Shown here in pieces: positions 1 through 13,200 of a stretch of DNA of 64,000 bases (position 1 is its first letter; every line of letters begins with the position of its first letter). Origin of the DNA: Owenia fusiformis (Eukaryota > Annelida > Polychaeta > Sabellida > Oweniidae); NCBI GenBank assembly GCA_903813345.2, contig CAIIXF020000011.1:36366166-36430165 (forward strand). Reading direction: 5' to 3'. The notes under the pieces are model-generated. The model had not been told where the DNA came from and did no database searches. It saw nothing but the letters and a program-made list of their open reading frames with translations. The position numbers were made by a program, and so were the translations under genes.

Positions 1-30
1 AGTATTATAAACAGACTTACACCAGTAAAG
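1..30 (+). CDS. DPY19L3: DPY19L3-like exon 3' end (or an array copy of it)
   Basis: Reads S-I-I-N-R-L-T-P-V-K and then a gtgagt donor in phase 0, which fits directly onto the next exon (N-Y-F-E-P-V). The family has a similar YR.LP..K stretch just before its EPVYFY block. The following ~79-bp repeats carry the same bases with a Y in place of the N (IIYRLTPVK). So this could be the real exon end, or another copy with the true exon further left. The window starts inside it. Confidence 0.5.
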
Positions 31-671
31 GTGAGTGAAGGATACATTGATGGGATGTTAGTTTCTCAACATTTATCAAAGTATTATATACAGACTTACA
101 CCAGTAAAGGTGAGTAAGGATACATTGATGGGATGTTAGTTTCTCAACATTTATCAAAGTATTATATACAGACTTACACCAGTAAAGGTGAGTGAAGGAT
201 ACATTGATGGGATGTTAGTTTCTCAACATTTATCAAAGTATTATATACAGACTTACACCAGTAAAGGTGAGTGAAGGATACATTGATGGGATCAGTAAAG
301 GTGAGTGAAGGATACATTGATGGGATGTTAGTTTCTCAACATTTATCAAAGTATTATATACAGACTTACACCAGTAAAGGTGAGTGAAGGATACATTGAT
401 GGGATGTTAGTTTCTCAACATTTATCAAAGTATTATATACAGACTTACACCAGTAAAGGTGAGTGAAGGATACATTGATGGGATGTTAGTTTCTCAACAT
501 TTATCAAAGTATTATATACATACTTACACCAGTAAAGGTGAGTAAGGATACATTGATGGGATGTTAGTTTCTCAACATTTATCAAAGTATTATATACAGA
601 CTTACACCAGTAAAGGTGAGTGAAGGATACATTGATGGGATGTTAGTTTCTCAACATTTATCAAAGTATTA
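1..671 (+). repeat. ~79-bp tandem array of an exon end plus 5' splice site
   Basis: About eight copies plus one truncated copy (breakpoint near 292). Each unit carries ~30 bases of the DPY19L3 exon end (IIYRLTPVK), an intact gtgagt donor and about 49 bases of intron. Copies are nearly identical; two have a short deletion in gtgagtgaagg. The unit length is not a multiple of three, so using successive donors would shift the frame. Confidence 0.85.
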
Positions 672-1082
672 GGAATGCTGGTAGGACCTTTTCAGCTTCA
701 TCACTGCAACTGATCATATTTTATTCACTGTATTAGTTTAAACAGATATAAAATGACAAAGATATTAGGAAAATGGTGTTAGGGTTTCCAGTTTTTTTGA
801 CCACCCTATTATATACACTGTATAAGTTTAAACATATATGCTATAAAACCTGTATATCTGAACACCAATTTTAATCTGAACACCTCTCAATCTGAAAATA
901 CTGTTGGTCTTAGACTTCCATGTTAAAAAAATCAGTTGAAATCAGTGAAAACCTGCTAACCTGAGCAGTTGTTACCATACCCAGTAGTGTTTGGATGTGG
1001 CTTAAGATGAATGTCAATTTATATTAAAGGAAACTACATATAATTGAATGGTTTCTATAAATAAAATATCTTCTTGTTGCAG
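672..1082 (+). other. intron remainder, no feature seen
   Basis: AT-rich intron between the donor array and the exon at 1083. It ends in a good acceptor (tcttcttgttgcag). No repeat or coding signal was seen. Confidence 0.6.
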
Positions 1083-1228
1083 AACTATTTTGAGCCAGTC
1101 TATTTCTACATCAATACCATATTTGGTCTTCATGGGTTGCTTGTTGCTGCCATCTATGTGACATCCTGGGCACTAAGTGGTTCTTGGCTCAGTGGAGTTC
1201 TGACTGCATTGTTCTACATATTTAACAG
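1083..1228 (+). CDS. DPY19L3: DPY19L3 exon (NYFEPVYFYI...)
   Basis: 146 nt, 48 codons plus AG. Starts after ttgttgcag and ends TTT AAC AG|gtatga. Encodes NYFEPVYFYINTIFGLHG followed by a hydrophobic membrane segment with SWALSGSWLSG, ending YIFN plus the first two bases of R, completed by the G of the next exon. Both borders match the family's conserved block. Confidence 0.92.
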
Positions 1229-4200
1229 GTATGACATGACATTGGTTTTAAGATGACATTGGTTATAAGATGACACTTATGTAAGATGACACTGACTCTA
1301 GTCATTAAAGGACATTGTTTATGTTTTGAGTCACAAAAACCTACTAAGAGCTGCTGTGTTAAAAGCTGTTTTTAAAAAACAAATGTTAAGATTTTTACAT
1401 TTAGATAAGATATGTATGTTTTGATTGTAGTTATCTTTTGTAATCATTACACGAGGGTTCCACAGCATTCAATGCATACCAAAATATAATCTACCAATCT
1501 TTAAAATCTACTAAGTATTCACCTTTCCCCAAAGTCCAAAGTGTACTCATTTGACAGCTGCGCTGATTGGTTGATGAAAATAAATGACGTCAAAGCAGGG
1601 CACATTTCGCGCTTAAAGGGTTCCGATTAGCATCCCGTATAAAAACAATATGGCGGCTCCAGGCGAATCAACTGGATCAGTCCATTTTTAAGAAATAAGG
1701 GGAGTTCTGTAAAATCCAGTTTATTGAAATTGTCTTTGAGATAAAGTAATCCGTTTATAATGATTTTGAAAACGTTATCCAAAGAGTGATTGCGTTCAAA
1801 GAATACATGTACAACAGCCAATATAAATCCTTGTATTAGAAACCGGTTTTTCTTGCTTTGTTTCATTTGTAGGATATTTCATATGCCAAGCTGTGTGCTA
1901 TTACGTTATGGGGAAATTTAGATGCCAATTTTTCCTTATTGTACACAAATAGAAGATCCTGAAACTTCACCCATAAATATGGAATTGATTTGTCAAAATA
2001 AAAATCACCCTTTTATAAATGTGTGACGATCTATAATATACTTACGCTATATAACAGTTAGAGGTGTTGACACAACGACCTCGAACCTGTGAACCCTTGA
2101 GTATTATTCCGGGATCGGGCCTTTTATACTAAACGGTGAGCAACACCAGAAACGAGCGTTCGATTTGCTAAACGATATGCGTCACCCTTTAAACTTCAAT
2201 TACTATTAGATTGCCGAATGAGTGAAATAGATCTCATTATAAAATGATAACAAAACTAAGTGAAATATATTTTCTGACTATTTTGCCTTAAGCTGTGTCT
2301 TAAATACACCATCCGGTAAATCAAACCGTAGAAATAATTGTGATACAAGTGCTAGTCCACTTGCATTTTTCTCATCGGATTGCCCAAATAATTTGCGATT
2401 GGTCATGTATTTTTGCAATTTATATATTGAAGTAACTAATATTCATCATACTGTAGTAGTTTGCATTTTAATTGCAATTCTAAGCTTAATTACAGGCCCG
2501 TAGCCATAGGAGGGGGGGGGGGAGCGGCCACTCCTTCCGCTCACTAGCTTTTTCGGCCAGAAATTCTTTCAAAATCATGCAGTTTTTCACCATTCTGAGC
2601 ACTTTTTGCATGATTTTTGTCAAAACTATCAAAAAGGGTGGAATATGTTATTCCCTGATTTCTTAAAAAAACTTGTTATATTTATCATATTTGTTTTATG
2701 CTAGACACAACAAGGGTAGAATATGTTATACCCTGATTTCTTAGAAATACTTGTAATATATAATATACAGGGTGGGCCAAAAAATTTTGCAACCTTTTTA
2801 GAAGGCAAAAAAAGTATCATAACATTATGGTATTGACAGGAAATTTTTTTTACAGAAACTTAAGGATAGGCATATTTTACCATTCAAATACTTAAGCTAA
2901 TACTGACTTCAAATTTTTTTGTCAGATGTTTGAATATTAATGGTAAATTTTTCATTTGTCTGAGATTTACCATTTTTCCTAGAAAATCTGACTTTCTATG
3001 ATTTTATGTGATCAACAATAACACATTCATTATGTTTACTTAATCTGCTACAATCTTTGATAACTGTTTAACCAATGTCTAGTACAGGTTAATATCAGTA
3101 TCTAGTCACTATGGTAATATTGTTACACTGTATTAATTATTTATTAAACAAATGTTCTATGCATCCGCCTTTCACCTTCACAATCACATGGAGACGAGAA
3201 CTGAACTGGTCAATGGCGAGATCCAGCAGTTCTTGTGGTAGTCGTCTCCACTTATCCTGCAGAACTTCTTATAGTTGATCAATAATTTGTGGGGTATAAC
3301 CATTAACTACAATACATTGCTCCAGGTGCCCCCATGTGTGATAGTCCCAGGGGTTGGCATCTGGTGTATTGGGTGGCCATTTGACTCAGGACTAATCTTC
3401 TTCAAAAGGGACATCTTTCAAGAATGGGGGCTCTTTCAGCCCCAAGTGATTACATATTCCAGCAGGATAGCGCTCCTGACCATAGGCCAAAAGTCACTAT
3501 GGAATATCTGGAGCAAAATACCCCTTGATTCATTAGTCCTGATGAATAGCCGCCCAATACACCACTTAACAAAGATTGCAGCAGATTTAGTAATAAATGT
3601 TCTATCGATGATCACATAAAATTATGGAAAATCGGAAAATCTCGGACACATGAACAATTTACCATTAATATTCAAACATCTGAAAAAAAAATTGTAGTCA
3701 GTATTAGCTTAAGTATTTGAATGGTAAAATATGCCTATCCTTAAGTTTCTGTAAAAAAAATTTCATGTCAATACCATAATGTTATGATACTTTTTTATCA
3801 CACCATCGGTGGGATATAGTCGTCATACTGGTCGTGATCGTGGTCGTGATCGTGGTCGTGATCGTGATCGTCCCGCTTTTTGTCATCGCCGTTTAAGGAA
3901 AACTGCATATCAGATTTTCTCCAAATTCGCAGAGATGATAGAGCATATGAAGTACTAGAGCTGATTAACTTTTGGGTGGCCATCTTGTTTTCTGGCGGCC
4001 ATTTTGAAGGTTTTTCGAAAAATCTTGTCATCGCCATTTCAGGAAAACCGCTCATTGGATTTCCTTCAAATTTACACAAATGATAGAGGATATCAAGTAC
4101 TAGAGCTGATTAACTTTTGGGTGGCCATCTTGTTTTCTGGCAGCCATTTTGAAGATTTTTCGAAAAATCTTGTCATCGCCATTTCAGAAAATCCGCTCAT

Positions 4201-7200
4201 CGGATTTCCTTCAAATTTACACACATGATAGAGGATATCAAGTACTAGAGCTGATTAACTTTTGGGCGGCCATCTTGTTTTCTGGCAGCCGTTTTGAAGA
4301 TTTTTCGAAAAATCTTGTCATCGCCATTTCAGAAAATCTGCTCATCGGATTTCCTTCAAATTTACACACATGATAGAGGATATCAAGTACTAGAGCTGAT
4401 TAACTTTTGGGCGGCGATCTTGTTTTCGAGTGGCCATTTTGAAGGTTTTTCGAAAAATCTTGTCATCGCCATTTCAGGAAAACTGCTCATCGGATTTCCT
4501 TCAAATTCGCACAGATGATAGAGGATATCAAGTACTAGAGCTGATTAACTTTTGGGTGGCCATCTTGTTTTCTGGTGGCCATTTTTAAGGTTTTTCGAAA
4601 AATCTTGTCATTGCCATTTCAGGAAAACTGCTCATCGGATTTCCTGTACATGATAGGGGATATCAAGTTCTAGAACTTATTAAATTTTGGGTGGCCGTTT
4701 TGTTTTCTGGCGGCCATTTTGAAAGTTTTTCAATAAATCTTCTCATCGCCATTTCAAGAAAACCCCTCATCAAATTTGCTCCAAATTCCCACACATGATA
4801 GAGGATATCAAGAACTAGAGCTGATTAACTTTTGGGTTGCCATCTTGTTTTCTGGTGGCCATTTTGAAGGTTTTTTTTTGATAAATCTTGTCATCACCAT
4901 TTTAGAAAAAAACGCTTATTGGATTTCCTTCAAATTCGCACACATGATAGGGGATATCAAGTTCTACACCTATTTGATGGTGTGATCTCGTTCACGTCCT
5001 GTGCCTTGTTTGCATTCTAAAAAGGTTGCAAAATTTTTTGGCCCACCCTGTATATCATATTTGTTTTAAGCTAGACACAACAAGGTTGGAATTTGTTATA
5101 CTCTGATTTCTTAGAAATACTTGTCATATATATCATATTTGTTTTAGGGTGGAATATGTTATTCCCTGATTTCTTAGAAGTACTTGTTATATATAATATA
5201 TATCATATTTGTTTTAGGCTAGACACAACAAGGTTGGAATATGTTATACTCTGATTTCTTAGAAATACTGGTCATATATATCATATATATGTTATTCCCT
5301 GATTTCTTAGAAATACTTGTCATATATATCATATATATTTTAGGCTAGAGACAACAAGGGTAGAATAAGTTATACCCTGATTTCTTAGAAATACTTGTCA
5401 TATATATCATATATATGTTATTCCCTGATTTCTTAGAAGTACTTGTAATATATAATATATATCATATTTGTTTTAGGCTAGACACAACAAGGATGGAATA
5501 TGCTATACCTTGATTTCTTAGAAATACTTGTCATATATATCATATATATTTTAGGCTAGAGACAACAAGGGTAGAATATGTTATGCCCTGATTTCTTAGA
5601 AATACTTGTCATATATATCATATATATGTTATTCCCTGATTTCTTAGAAGTACTTGTAATATATAATATATATCATATTTGTTTTAGGCTAGACACAACA
5701 AGGGTGGAATATGCTATACCCTGATTTCTTAGAAATACTTGTAATATATATTATATTTGTTTTAGGCTAGACACAACAAGGTTGGAATATGCTATACCTG
5801 TATTTCTTAGAAATACTTGTCATATATATCATATTTGTTTTAGGGTGAAATATGTTATTCCCTGATTTCTTAGAAGTACTTGTTATATATAATATATATC
5901 ATATTTGTTTTAGGCTAGACACAACAAGGTTGGAATATGTTATACTCTGATTTCTTAGAAATACTTGTCATATATATCATATATATGTTATTCCCTGATT
6001 TCTTAGAAATACTTGTCATATATATCATATATATTTTAGGCTAGAGACAACAAGGGTAGAATATGTTATGCCCTGATTTCTTAGAAATACTTGTCATATA
6101 TATCATATATATGTTATTCCCTGATTTCTTAGAAGTACTTGTAATATATAATATATATCATATTTGTTTTAGGCTAGACACAACAAGGGTGGAATATGTT
6201 ATACTCTGATTTCTTAGAAATACTTGTGATATATATCATATTTGTTTTAGGCTAGATACAACAAGGGTGGAATATGTTATACTCTGATTTCTTAGAAATA
6301 CTTGTGATATATATCATATTTGTTTTAGGCTAGACTCAACAAGGGTGAAATATGTTATACTCTGATTTCTTAGAAAAACTTGTAATATATATCATATTTG
6401 TTTTAGGCTAGACAAAACAAGGGTGGAATATGTTATACCCTGATTTCTTAGAAATACTTGTCATATATATCATATTTGTTTTAGGCTAGATACTACAAGG
6501 GTGGAATATGTTATACCCTGATTTCTTAGAAATATTTGTCATATATATCATATATATGTTATTCCCTGATTTCTTAGAAATACTTGTCATATATATCATA
6601 TATATGTTATTCCCTGATTTCCTAGAAGTACTTGTAATATATAATATATATCATATTTGTTTTAGGCTAGACACAACAAGGGTGGAATATGTTATTCCCT
6701 GATTTCCTAGAAGTACTTGTAATATATAATATATATCATATTTGTTTTAGGCTAGACACAACAAGGGTGGAATATGTTATTCCCTGATTTCTTAGAAATA
6801 CTTGTCATATATATCATATTTGTTTTATGCTAGACACAACAAGGTTGGAATATGTCATTCCCTGATTTCTTAGAAAAACTTGTAATATATATCATATTTG
6901 TTTTAGGCTAGACACAACAGGGTGGAATATGCTTTACCTTGATTTCTTAGAAATACTTGTGATATATATCATATTTGTTTTAGGCAAGACACAACAAGGA
7001 TGGAATATGCTATACCTTGATTTCTAAGAAAAACTTGTAATATATATCATATTTGTTTTAGACTAGACACAACAAGGATGGAATATGTTATACCCTGATT
7101 TCTTAGAAATACTTGTGATATATATATCATATTTGTTTTAGGCTAGACACAACAAGGGTGGAATATGTTATACCCCTGAGGGAATGCTTCTCTCTTCCTT

Positions 7201-10200
7201 TCCTATGGACACAGATCATGTTCATTAACTTCTTTTTTCAACCCAAGTCAACATCAAGGCTCAAACAGGTGAGTGATAGGACAGTTACAGGGGGTTCAAT
7301 AAATCTATAACTCGTTAAGCCTGCAGGCTTAAAGGACAACTGCAATAATAAATTAAACCTAAAGGAATCAATTTTATTTAATAATGGATGCATTTGGGCA
7401 TGTCATCTAATCAGTAATGTGGCAACTGTTTCATTCTACTGATTCTGGTAGAGGTTTTATAAAGAAAATTAAAAAATGTTTGACATATTTTGGGCCATGT
7501 GGTCCGTTTTTGTTCACTGAATCATTACGTCATAATTCCAAGATGTTTTTGTTATTTGTTTACACGACAATCTTGCGGTTGCTGTAACATTGTGATTACA
7601 AGAAATAAATAAATAAACCAGATCTATAGATAACTAGACTTTGGAAATTGAACGAAGTTCAATTTCAGACTCCAGATCTAGACTTTTTTAAGCCCAGTCA
7701 TCTAAAATAAGCCGAGTCATCCAGAATAAGCTGAGTCATCCAGAATAAGATGGATGGATAAAATAGGAAGGTAGGATAGGATAGAATGGGAAGGAACGAT
7801 AGGATAGAATAAGAAAGAAGGATAGGATAGAACAGAATAGGAAGAAAGGATATGATAGGAGAGGATAGGAAGGATAGGAAGGAAAGGATACGAAGGAAGG
7901 ATAGATAGGAAGGATAGGATAGGATCAGATAGGATGGATGGATGAATTTTTTTTTTTTTTTTTTGACTTTCTATCAGGATACCATCAGATCGATTTTCCG
8001 AAATTTCAAAACGCCATAACTTCCGAACCGGAAGTCGGATCTAAATTTGATTTAAAGATTCGGATTCCTGACAAAATTCTATCCCTAATTCTTAACTCAT
8101 ACGTTAAATTTGGCGAATTTTTATTTTGACCTACTTTTTGGACACGCCATAACTTCGGAACCGGAAGTCAGATCGAAATTTAATTTGCAGACTCGGATTT
8201 CTGAGAAAATTCTACCCTTAATTCATAACTCATATGTTAAATTTGGAGAAATTTTTATTTTTGACCTACTTTTCGGACACCATATCTCAAAAGTGGGTCG
8301 AAATACTTTCTGACGGCAAAAGGCTAACACTATTACCACACTCTTTCCTACCTGTATACAAAATTTTGAAGCAAATCATTTAAATATAGTGTCAAAATCG
8401 CAAAAATAAGGAAAAACTATGAATTTGACCTAGATTTTGACCTAGGGATTTTGGTGTCCAAATTTTGAAGTTAGGTAGCCTTCAAGGTCCCCTTCTTTCA
8501 TAGGCTTTCATTATTTTAAGCTGTACTTAGTCTATATCTCAAAAAAAATCTTTTTTCCCATTGACATAACATGGGGCACCAAATTTAGCGATTTTTGAGC
8601 TTTCAAAATGTCATAACTTCCGAACTGGAAGTCGGATCGAAATTTGGTTTGCAGATTCGGATTCCTGAGAAAATTCTATACTTAATTCATAACTCAAACG
8701 TTACATTTGGAGAATTTTTTATTTTGACCTACTTTTCGGACACCATATCTCAAAAGTGGGTCAAAATACTTTCTGACGGCAAAAGGCTAACACTATTAGC
8801 ACACTCTTGGCTACATGTATACAAAGTTTCGAAGAATATAATTAATCTGTAGTGTCAGAATCGCAAAAATAAGGAAAAACTTTGAATTTGACCTAGATTT
8901 TGACCTAGGCATTTTGGTGTCCAAATTTTGAAGCTATGTGGCTTTTGAGGTCCCCTTCTTTTAAAGGCTTTGATTATATGAAGCTGAACTCAGTCTATAT
9001 TTCGTATTTTTCACTTCAAAAAAATCTTTTTTCCCATTGACTTAACATGGGCACCAAATTTAGCGATTTTTAAACTTTCAGAATGTCATAACTTCCGAAC
9101 TTGAAGTCGGATCGAAATTTGGTTTGCAGATTCGGATTCCTGAGAAAATTCTATACTTAGTTCATAACTCTCACGTTAAATTTGGAGAATTTTTTATTTT
9201 GAACTACTTTTCGGACACCATATCTCAAAAGTGGGGCAAAATACTTTCTGACGGCAAAAGGCTCACACTATTAGCACACTCTTGGCTACATGCATACAAA
9301 ATTTCGAAGAATATAATTAATCTGTAGTGTCAGAATAGCAAAAATAAGGAAAAACTTTGAATTTGACCTAGATTTTGACCTAGGCATTTTGGTGTCCAAA
9401 TTTTGAAGCTAGATGGCTTTTGAGGTCCCATTCTTTAAAAAGCTTTCATTATATTTAGCTGAACTCAGTCTATATTTCGAATTTTTCACTTCAAAAAAAT
9501 ATTTTTTCCCATTGACTTTACATGGGCACCAAATTTAGCGATTTTTGAGCTTTCAAAACGCCATAACTTCCAAACCGGAAGTCTGATTCGGATTTGGTTT
9601 TCAGATTCGGAATCCTGAGATAATTTCCTATAAGACTAATATCCTAGACATTTGATTCGGAGAACTTTTTTTGGACCTCGTTTTCGGACACTGATATCTC
9701 GAAATCGGTTTGAGATATCAAAAAACAAAATCGACCCTAGGTTTTCTACTTTTTTATAATGAACACAATGAAAAAAAAACGGATCGAAAATATTGAAGGA
9801 GGACCGAGAAAATCGAAAAAAGTGACAAAGTACTGAATTTGACCTAGTTCTTGACCTTTGACCTAGATAAAAATTTGACCCAATTTCCGAGGAACTAGAT
9901 ACTGGACCTAAATTAACCAAATGATTGACTTTACTGAAGACCTTATGGTTATTGAGAAAACTGGGATAGAAAAAGAATAATAAGAAGAAGAATAAGAAAA
10001 CTGACGAAAACAATAGACTCCAGATTTCATCTGGAGTCTAATAAAGAATAAGAATACTGGCAAAAACAATAGACTCCAGATTGACATCTGGAGTCTAATA
10101 AATATGACACCGATCACTTTGGGGCCAATCATGTTAATTTATAATTCCCTTATTATTAGACTATTAACAGTAATTTATCGTTCATTTTATAATGGTTATC

Positions 10201-13200
10201 GCGAGAATCTATGTTGGGCTTACAGTGCAGAAAACTGCATTTTTATAGCTGCAAGTTTAGGAAACCTATTTCAGTTGTGCTTTAAAGCTAGATATTTGAA
10301 TCAGGCCTTTCGCCAAATGAACCATTAATTTACAAAATACATACTGAACATGTACATATACAAATTGGGTCCCCGTGTATCAATATCATGATGATCAAGT
10401 AATCTAACATCCCAAGCTTAATTCTTCATATTTAACACTGTGTAACATATTTCTTCAAATAAAGTATTTCTAATAATGCAACATTGAAAGTCAATTAAAT
10501 GTTTATATGTATTTTATTTCCAGAAATTGTATATAGTAGGTATGTCTCTGTGCACATTTTGCTTTTGTGTGACATGGCAGTTCAACCAATTTGTTCTGCT
10601 GCTTCAAGCCATGGCACTATTTGGCGTAGGAATGTTAGAAATAGTCCCTATATACAAGGTTTGTGCAGTTATGAATTAAGAATTTAATGATTTATAAGGA
10701 TCTCTAAAACAGACCAGGGTTGAACAATAGGTCAGACAACCTGTAATAATTGTAGGTTATGATTTTAGAATTTTAAGCTGTGATCACGAGGCAAAATACT
10801 CTTTGAGTCTTCCATGATAAAGGATCATATTGGGTTTTATGTCAAATTAAAAAAGCATATTCTTTGCCATGAGGCCATTTGATGTCTTACTTCATCACAC
10901 ATTGATATTTGTAATAAGGGCAGTATAGCATTAGACAAATAATTGAAATATGCAATATTATGCGACACAATTCTTGTAAAGTTCATCTTTTTGCCTGAAT
11001 ATTGCCACAAATAAGTCAACATTTACCCTGCAAGCATCTGAAATAGCTGGCAGTTTAAATGACATTTCCATTTTCAGGTTTGCACTGTGTTCCTGATCCA
11101 GGCCTGTAGTCTGCTTCTCGTGTGTGCCATGCAGTTCATCAATGTGATGATCATTGGATCTCTTGTTTTGAGCTTCATTCCCGCAGCTTTCGTTGTCTTT
11201 TATATCAAGGTAAGGCTTATTGTGTAATGGTCAAGTTTCTGTTTTATTTTCAAATCTTCAATTTCACTTTGTGTCTCAGTGTGTAAACAAAACTAGTCTG
11301 AGTCACATGGATGTGCACATACAAATATTTACCATGATTTAAGAGGAAGTAACATTTAATTTAAGATTTGAATGAATCGCCCATTTAACAAATGTGTTCA
11401 TCTGAGTGAAGGAGAACATATTTATCCCACCAAAAGAAGTTCAAGGCGGATATAGAGAAACTGTTCATTCGTCTGTCGGTCTGGGCGATAACTCAAATAC
11501 TGGTTAATGGATTTGATTCAAAGTTTATAGGCTTATGCCTTATGGATGTAAAGACTTCTGCTGAAGAAAGAACTTTCAATATGGCCACACATTGTTAAAA
11601 ATGGCCGTAAAAATGTAATCTTTGATACCTCAAATACTATTTGACAGATTCGTTTAAAATTGTAAATGCTGATGCCTAGAAACAAGGGAGCAAACTTGAC
11701 TCCTTTGCTCAAGAAGAGATTTTCAAGATGACAGCTGAATTTCAAAATGGCCAACTTTTTCCTTTAAAAACGTAATCTTTGATTGCTCAAATAACAGTGG
11801 ATGGATTTGATTCAAATTTTATATGCTGATGCCTGGTAATAAAGGAGCTCTGCTCAAAAAGAAATTTTCAAGACTGCCGCTATTCATCAAAATGGCCGCC
11901 AATTGTCATTAAAAATGTAATCTTTGGTAACACAAATACCATTGGACAGATTTGGTTCAGATTTTAAATGCTGGTGCCTTTTTGGGACAAAGGAGTTGTG
12001 CTAATTTTATATGCTAATACTTAGAGACAAAGGAGTTCTGTTCAAGAAGAAATCTTCAAGATGACTGCTATTTATCAAATCATGTTTAGTTTGATGGGAT
12101 TTGCTACTCTCTTGAGTTGTTGTTTTTCTAGTTTTATTTTATTAGTGTTAAGAACTTATACATGCCAAAAACATGGCTGACAGTTTACTTGTGATATTTC
12201 AGCAAAAGATTCCTGTGAGAAACATAGTGTTAAGGGTGTTCCTGTTACTATTTTATATAATCCTGGTGCTCTTTTGTATGGTTGGGATCAACTGGCTCAT
12301 AAAGGTAAGATGTCATTTTATTATACCAATGTACAATTGTCTAACTAGCACTGGGCTCCCTGTTGAGAAAAATCCTTAGTAGGTCATTTATTGTTGCCTG
12401 AACTTGTAAGACATAATCACTCATGTTTAATGTTGATTATTAGTAGTATTCTAGTACTACATAGACACTAAAGCATAATGAAGTTTGCAAGAAATAAAGT
12501 ATAAATTAAGCACATTTTCTATTCCAGTGTGTAGTTGAGATACAGGCTGATGAACATATCTACAAGTTTGTTCTCTACAAGTTTGGATTTGGAGATCCAA
12601 GGTCAGTTGATAGCAAGGAAAATAATTTTTATGCTTTGTCCTTGTCACATTGTATTCATTTCATTTTGCTATTTTTATGCAATAGCATAATAGCTAAAGT
12701 TGGTATTGGTAATTTGGTTTTCAGTAGTTGTGTTTTTAACATGGTTGTTATACTTTTTACAACCAGGTTGGTATATTTTGTCATGTAAATGCTTTATATG
12801 TTTCAATAAATAAACACACAACGTGCTCCTGAATACATCAATAAACACACAAAGTGCTCCTGAATACATCATTAAACACACACAGTGCTCCTGAATACAT
12901 CAATAAACACACACAGTGCTCCTGAATACATCAATAAACACAAAAAGTACTCATAAATACATCAATAAACACACAAAGTGCTCCTGAATACATCAATAAA
13001 CACACAAAGTGCTCCCGAATACATCAATAAATACACACAGTGCTCATGAATACATCAATAAACCCACAAAGTGCTCCTGAATACATCAATAAACACACAA
13101 AGTACTCCTGAATACATCAATAAACACACTAGGTACTCATGAATACATGTACATCAATAAACACACAAAGTGCTAATAAATACATCAATAAACACACAAA

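Larger units (their letters stand above)
2768..5050. mobile_element. Tc1/mariner-type transposon with long inverted ends
   Basis: Begins CAGGGTGGGCCAAAAAATTT and ends with its reverse complement, flanked on both sides by the TA dinucleotide expected for Tc1/mariner. The inverted arms are long: roughly 2768-3015 pairs with 3600-3796 plus 5010-5050. The right arm is split by a nested insertion (3797-5009). It landed inside the exon-derived minisatellite, so it is younger than part of that array. The enzyme is broken, so the element is non-autonomous now. Confidence 0.9.

Noticed and set aside
1627-1866. 79-codon minus-strand frame in a DPY19L3 intron
   Set aside because: No family resemblance, no splice partners, and AT-rich composition like the surrounding intron.
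3275-3619. 114-codon plus-strand frame
   Set aside because: Opposite strand to a recognisable mariner transposase relic.
3880-4518. Overlapping ~74-residue frames (FLQIYTHDRGYQVLELINFW)
   Set aside because: Each is one ~145-bp repeat unit of a nested non-autonomous element.
6508-6702. Frame ending LDTTRVEYVIP
   Set aside because: Not a separate gene: it is two array copies of the DPY19L3 exon start, though it revealed the array's origin.
8595-9327. Similar 67-85 codon frames (RIPEKILYL.HNS)
   Set aside because: Copies of the ~480-bp tandem repeat; no coding constraint visible.
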